Source of the DNA: Tubulanus polymorphus
Taxonomy: Eukaryota > Nemertea > Palaeonemertea > Tubulaniformes > Tubulanidae
Direction: 5' to 3'
Assembly: GCF_964204645.1 (NCBI RefSeq)
Contig: NC_134026.1
Location: forward strand, 27,174,650 to 27,238,649
DNA length: 64,000 nt
Shown piece after piece: positions 58,398 through 64,000 of this stretch; within the stretch, counting starts at the first letter, position 1; each line of letters starts with the position of its first letter. The notes below the pieces were generated by a model. That model searched no databases and was not told where the DNA came from. It saw only the letters and a program-made list of their open reading frames with translations. The translations under genes were made by a program, and so were the position numbers.

Positions 58398-61300
58398 CGT
58401 CAACATTGCTGTTAATTGTTATTCCTCCGTTGGAATAAAATGTTTCACAAGCGATGACGTGGATTGGTATGCGATAACGTAGAATGTTCTTAGATAGGGT
58501 TCAAAGCAGTGATTATGCGCAAAAGGATTTTAGGCTTTTTCCGTTTGTCATTTGGAACTTTTTACTTCCGAAAAGAGTCGAAATATCATTCCTCATCTTG
58601 TCTGCACCAACCGTGTTCTGTATGTTCATACGGTCGTATTTTCCAAGAATGGTAGACGTCTAGGCTGCTCAACAATATATTGTTTAAACAGCGATATGCC
58701 ATGTTAAGATTGTTTTAATTCGTGAAAGATTGTTGCCAAATGATAACTGAAAAGCGATTGCGGCATCACTATAATTGTGTTGACATGTTTGGCATATATA
58801 TTCCATTTTGTTGCAGCAATTGATGTGCCGATGTTGAGAATGAAGACCATCTACAAGACGATACCATCCACAAGTCACGTGATTGATGTTAATTGACACT
58901 TCGAACTTGCCATTTCCAGAATATCTTATTTTTCTAAAGCTACGGTTGCTACCAATGTCTCTATACCAGCAAGTTTGTAAATAACAGTATACGTATATGT
59001 ATTTATCATTTCGGCTGTATCGTAGAATTTTTTGTTATGCATTCGGCTGTGTAAGGTGAATGTATTATTGTATGAGTTATATTGTGCATTTTTATATATT
59101 TTCTAATATATCGTTTCATATCATTACAATATTTTACGGGATAGACGGCATTGTTAGATGATTCAATTGTACGTACATATCATAGATATGCATAATCGAG
59201 GGGTAACTGGAAAAATCCACAACGCAATTCACTAAGGTTGAAATATATACTATGTATATATATATATATATATGTATTGGATGATTAATACAATGTATTT
59301 GAAATAATAACCAGGGTAATGAATATTTATAAGTAGGGATATATGAATATATGTGGGCTTTAGTAGGATATACGTATTGAGGACAATTTCAATTCATTGG
59401 ACTCATTATTGCTTTGAAATATCCCCAAAGGATGTGTTGTACAGTCCAAACAAATATCTACTTGTTTATTTGATAAAACAACGGAATATTGTTATTTTTT
59501 GCCAAGACGCTTTGATCGACTTTCAATGTTCAAAATCTATTTGCTTATATTATGATTATGGTTGGACATTATTGTCGTTGTGTTGTTCAATAATTGGCGG
59601 AAATGGGGCTAAAGTGATATATTATGTCTGTCTTCGAATTCTACGCAATTGTGTAAATCAATATCGGCACTTACAGAATTGGAGTGGAAAGGTTACTTGA
59701 CGATTATCCAAAATACTAAAATTACACGCCTTCAAGAATAGAAGTGCATGGCGATGCTACATTCCAACAATTTTTGTCTGTGCTTTGATACTTAAATGTC
59801 ATACGGTGAACGGATTGATTTTACTCAATAGCTATATTGGCATTTGCAGCAGAAAGCACCGGGCGCTGACTCGAAGCCATGCTAAAATCGAGTAATATGT
59901 TAATTGTGTGTTTGAAGTTGATTCCTTGTACTTATATCTAGATGTCACTTGTTTTCAAAATTCGGCTCCATTGTATCTGACAGAATGAATTTATAACAGC
60001 TTACTTGTTGTTTAAAAAGGGACGGTCTTAAGGTGAAATGGGTGGCAGATAAGACTTTAAAAACTTATATGTACATATATTTTTGTCCTTTAGCCGTAGA
60101 ATTGATTTATGTATTGAATTTGGGAGAGTGAAGTGCATTAAAGTTGTGATGTATTGTTAGTGTGGTGAAACCATGTTGTTCAGGTTATATATCATTTCTA
60201 CGATCAAACCGGTTTGATTTAAAAATTCATTAGAGAGCCGTCGCAATATCTTAACATTTCGTAATGAATGAATCACTTGAATGATTGAACATGTATATCT
60301 TCTATGTATATACATTGGATTTGATATATTCTTATACTATACAGGGCCGCCGGAATCAATTCCAAGGTGGGGGCCCCTGGAGATAATAGGTGATTTAGAA
60401 TTTTCTTACAATGCCAAAACGTGAGGACATACCATTGCTCCCGGTTTCGGCGGCCCATTAGCATACCAACATTCACAACTGCTGCATTTGTGCCATAAAG
60501 TTTTTTTCATTTGTTTGTACGTAGCCTACATGTAATGTTTTGTACAGTGCATTATACACTATTCAATAAAAACATAAAACTCCAAAAACAGTCCGTCCTA
60601 TTCATTGTCTTCACTTTTTGAGAATTAGACCCACCTATATAAAGCTGATGCACGTCAGATTTTCTTAAAATTACTGTTTCAAACATGATATTGGTATATC
60701 ATGTATATATACATGTATATACTTAAGTCCACTTATTGAACTAGGAATTAGGAATTAGAATTTATCTACACTCCAACCGTTTCCATGCTACAGGGGGAGG
60801 GGGGAGATTATAAAACATACAACATTTACAAAACAACATGCAGAAAATATAAACTTTTCTTCATAAAATGTAACAAAGTTACTAACAATACATACATACA
60901 CTATTTACAATAAGTTAACCATGAGAGGGATCTATATACATCTAAGACTATTTTGATGAATTTAGCTACCTGTGTGGTTGGATTTTTAGATTATCAAGAT
61001 CACAAAATTCATTTCATTAAGTAGAGCGCAATCAAAAATTGAATGTAGTTCATCACCTAAAACATTACAAACATAGTATAATCTAATCATAGATTGCTAT
61101 CTAACTGAAGGTTTGATAATTGATTTACAGGTAAGATCCAATCCTAAATTCGGATAAACTAAATACTAAATCGTCATCAAGTTGAAAAATGTTTTATAAA
61201 GGATTGAGCTTAGTTTAGTTTGCTTTCCGGATACTGTATTCATCCACAATTAATCATTCTACGCTTGACCTCTATACATAAAGGATAACATCCTAGCTCT

Positions 61301-62317
61301 GATAATAGATGTAAATTACGAAAATATTTCATTAAAATCTTACAGTACAACGAGTGGGATTCTCTAATAAATCGAGATTTTCATATCCCAATACCTCGCA
61401 TCCATACATAACGATAGGAGCGACAAACATAATATCTCTGAACATGATATCTACCGGAACTGTACCGTCATATACACATACGCCATCTCGAAGAAATTGA
61501 CTAACTACCATATTCCAGTCCTGACTAGTAGTCTGAGTGGGGGATTTCAACCATGGACTTTAAAACGAAATTTCAACGTACACAGATACCCTGGACTTAA
61601 GAATACCAAACACAATGACTTCGTCAGCCCTTTTACAACTGGCCGGTGCGGTCATTAACCCTCCAAAAATTCATTAGTAATACCTAGTTTTAACATACTT
61701 AACTCGAATGATATTCTTACTGCACTCAGAAAAACCCGATACTCGTCAATAGTTAATGCCAATCGTGTTATCAACCATGTGCAGATGATAATTTCAGATA
61801 ATTCAGTAACCTGTAATATATACTTGTATTATCCGAGATATCGTTTTCCAGCTGGTTCGGAAATATTTAATGCAACATTTTTGCCAAAAGCTGTGACTCA
61901 AGGTTTCACTCACTAAATCTATGGTTTTCGTTACCCCGTATACTATCGAACCAAATTACGAAAATAACTAATTAATTGCGTTTATGTCGAAGAAAACCCA
62001 ACTTAACGAGGACATACAATATATGATGTTTGATCTTATAAACTTAATTACAAAATTATCTTAAAATGCGGCGTCGTTTCAAAAAAGAAATCTAGTTTGA
62101 ATACACAGTACTGCGAATTCTAGGAGATGGTCCCGCGTTACAGAAGAGCGGTTTTGACTTGCAGCGCTAGCTCGATATTAGTGGCGGCATTGGTATTTCA
62201 GAATTTACACACTCTCTACTGAAAACCTACGATACGCAAGATGTTTTGTTTATGCTACCATCGGTATAATACATATTAGGATGTCATTTATGGAATAAAC
62301 CTTTGTTTTAAACTCAC
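58398..62317 (+). other. MYND gene 3' UTR and intergenic region
   Basis: AATAAA at 60565-60570 would give the MYND gene a 3' UTR of about 2.2 kb. The region includes a short TA run near 59258 and a small inverted-repeat element at 60342-60456. From 60600 to 62317 no gene is seen. The minus-strand ORF at 61332-61550 has no recognisable domain. Confidence 0.4.
60342..60456. mobile_element. Small inverted-repeat element (candidate MITE, about 115 bp)
   Basis: The left end CAGGGCCGCCGGAA (60342-60355) is matched in inverted form by TTTCGGCGGCCC (60445-60456). The interior is GC-rich relative to the AT-rich UTR around it. CAGGGCC-type ends recall hAT-derived MITEs. The right terminal two bases do not fit a perfect repeat and no target duplication was found. 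Confidence 0.4.
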
Positions 62318-63064
62318 ATGAACATGATGATGAACTCAATACAAACATTATGTATATTCCTGCTGTTTGCCACTCGTTTAACTCATGCTCTACAACAGGA
62401 ACGATCAGGTAAGAGGAAAATCCTGATTAAATAATTAGACATTGAATCAAAACTTTGTTCTAAAACGAACAAGTTTTACAACTGATTAAAAATGCCATAT
62501 AGGTATGTGTAGATGGTACGTAACAACGATTAAATACTTTTTCTTCATTTCAAACTTGAGATATACGACAAGCATAGATTAAACATTTTACACCACACTT
62601 TCTCTTCAATATCTCCGCCGCTGTCATTGAACTACTTCATTGAACGATTAAAGAACTTTCATTGAAACATACGTTCACTTCAACTTCTATCAATTCTTGA
62701 CGTACATGTATAGAGATAATATCAGCAAGAATTTAATCTTCGAAATTTTGAAATATTCACAGATTCACAAAAGCGACCTCCTATACGAGCTATTAAAAGA
62801 TTATTGAATGCAATTGATTCTGTTGAATTTTCTAGATTTATCAAACTATTAACAAAATGTAACTTCGGTAGAAATTGAATTATTGGCAAAATAATTCGTT
62901 TTTTGAAGAATATTACGGCGAAGATACATCTCTATGCTTTCGAGATCCAGAAGCTACATCGAAACGGGAATGTCGAAAAAAATGTGATACAGATGCTGAC
63001 TGTCATGGGAAAAAGAAACGTTGTATCTGCGATGGCATTTGTGGTCTAAGCTGTGTCAATCCTT
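62318..63064 (+). CDS. Secreted WAP-like cysteine-rich protein, 5' part, frame broken
   Basis: Exon 1 (62318-62408) encodes several Met and then a signal peptide ([19 protein letters not shown]), and ends at a GTAAGA donor in phase 1. An acceptor at 62762 opens a second exon in phase (62763 on), reading [17 protein letters not shown].. until a TGA at 62876-62878. Overlapping it by a few bases in the next frame (62872-63064) is a cysteine-rich segment. Its spacing is C-x11-C-x3-C-x5-C-x6-C-x-C-x3-C-x3-C, resembling a WAP four-disulfide core, and it ends at a GTAAGT donor. The two segments look like one exon interrupted by a one-base frame difference in the A-run near 62872. No splice choice I tried joins them in frame. 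Either the assembly has a base error or the gene is damaged. Downstream exons were not found and may lie beyond the window. Confidence 0.45.
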
Positions 63065-64000
63065 GTAAGTATCACTTACAAGCTTAGTTACGATTCCTCT
63101 TGGCTCATTTTCACGACTTGTAATGTGTAATGATTTCACATACAGTCGGAAATCATGCTATGCTAAAACCGGCCTAATGTATTTAATTTTGGATGAATCG
63201 CAAACTGTTCTAGTGTCGGAGGTTGCGGCTCCCTTGAAATATTTCTGCGACGCCTGAGGCAAGGGCGGGTTGCAAATAATTTGCTCGTTATAGATCAATT
63301 TTCAGCGTTCATTTTCTTCCCCTTGAAAATTTGTTTACCGTATAAAGCAGAGTGGAGTAAATACCCTGGATGATTGATTACGAAATACCTAATTTTAATT
63401 CCGTTTAAAAATGATTTATTTGCAAAATCATTTCGATGAAAATTTATTTTCTTTTATGAATTTTCTTTTTTTCATTACTCGTCAGTCATTCGTTATTTCT
63501 AATGGGAACCGATATAAAACATCTGGAAAGTGGTTAAATTCGAAAAAATCATAATATATCCCACGAGAATCCTTTCATACGATGCTTTCTGAACAGGATC
63601 ACAAAACTGTAAATAAAATGTCATGTTTATTTGAATACGAAAACACTGCATGAAGAGCTCCATATTACATATATAATCCATGTCATGCAATACCATTCGA
63701 GTTTTCCGATATTTTTGCTATCAATGATTAATATTTAGGGAACTCTTGAAGTGGGCATACATCGGAATCTGAAGATCGACCCATTAAATTTTCGCTAAAA
63801 CTCCAGCGAACCAATCTACATGTATGTATACATTTATTGAAAGTGATTGCTGTATCGGGATAAGAGACGCCTTGTGGAAGCAAAAATCTATGGAAGTGAC
63901 AAAAAATAATCTCCATTAGGCAAAGTATGGTAAAATAACTGAAAATGACTCACTCTGCCGTTTTGTGGAACATTCTATCAGAAATGAAAAATTTGAAACG
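63065..64000. other. Right edge, no gene seen
   Basis: AT-rich sequence after the donor at 63064, probably intron of the WAP-like gene. The ORFs on the minus strand here show no domain or splice context. Confidence 0.35.

Overview
The window is nuclear DNA of an invertebrate animal. It is AT-rich, its genes are split into many short exons with GT-AG introns of roughly 60 bp to 2.5 kb, and every recognisable protein is metazoan. A Src42A-type Src kinase, a monoamine (serotonin-type) SLC6 transporter with a long N-terminus, and small secreted cysteine-rich genes fit a lophotrochozoan such as a mollusc, annelid or brachiopod. The species cannot be named from the sequence. Gene names rest on protein similarity recalled from the families, because no search could be run. 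Exon borders were placed by hand from splice sites and reading-phase continuity.

Layout from left to right: (1) 1-1274 (+), the last three exons of symplekin, with an unusual SQ-rich minisatellite. (2) 2112-7699 (-), a complete 16-exon Raver gene (PTB-binding RNA-binding protein). (3) 8621-15209 (+), a complete 10-exon TESK-type kinase, head to head with Raver across 0.9 kb. (4) 17785-23059 (+), a complete 8-exon Src42A-type tyrosine kinase. (5) 26408-29670 (+), a complete 12-exon CCDC62 orthologue. (6) 32637-41789 (-), a complete 13-exon serotonin-transporter-like SLC6 gene, tail to tail with CCDC62. (7) 43561-45542 (+), a tandem pair of secreted phospholipase-A2-like genes. The left copy is broken; the right copy is intact over three exons but has no visible start codon. 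(8) 45543-50480, about 5 kb with no convincing gene, holding a 225 bp pure (TA)n tract, a 46 bp duplication and one cysteine-dense open frame. (9) 50481-58397 (+), a 6-exon gene for a 1962-residue, mostly disordered protein ending in a canonical MYND zinc finger, whose family I do not recognise. (10) 62318-63064 (+), the 5' part of a small secreted WAP-like cysteine-rich gene that does not read through in one frame.

The first five genes are housekeeping or signalling genes: mRNA 3'-end processing, RNA binding, actin-directed kinase signalling, tyrosine-kinase signalling and a testis-associated coiled-coil protein. They are not an operon; each has its own UTRs and poly(A) signals. The right half is more fluid, with duplicated secreted genes, microsatellites and MITE-like inverted-repeat elements. 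The most interesting items are the decayed and intact PLA2-like pair, the unidentified MYND protein, the SQ-repeat domain of symplekin, and a clean MITE with a possible target duplication in a CCDC62 intron.
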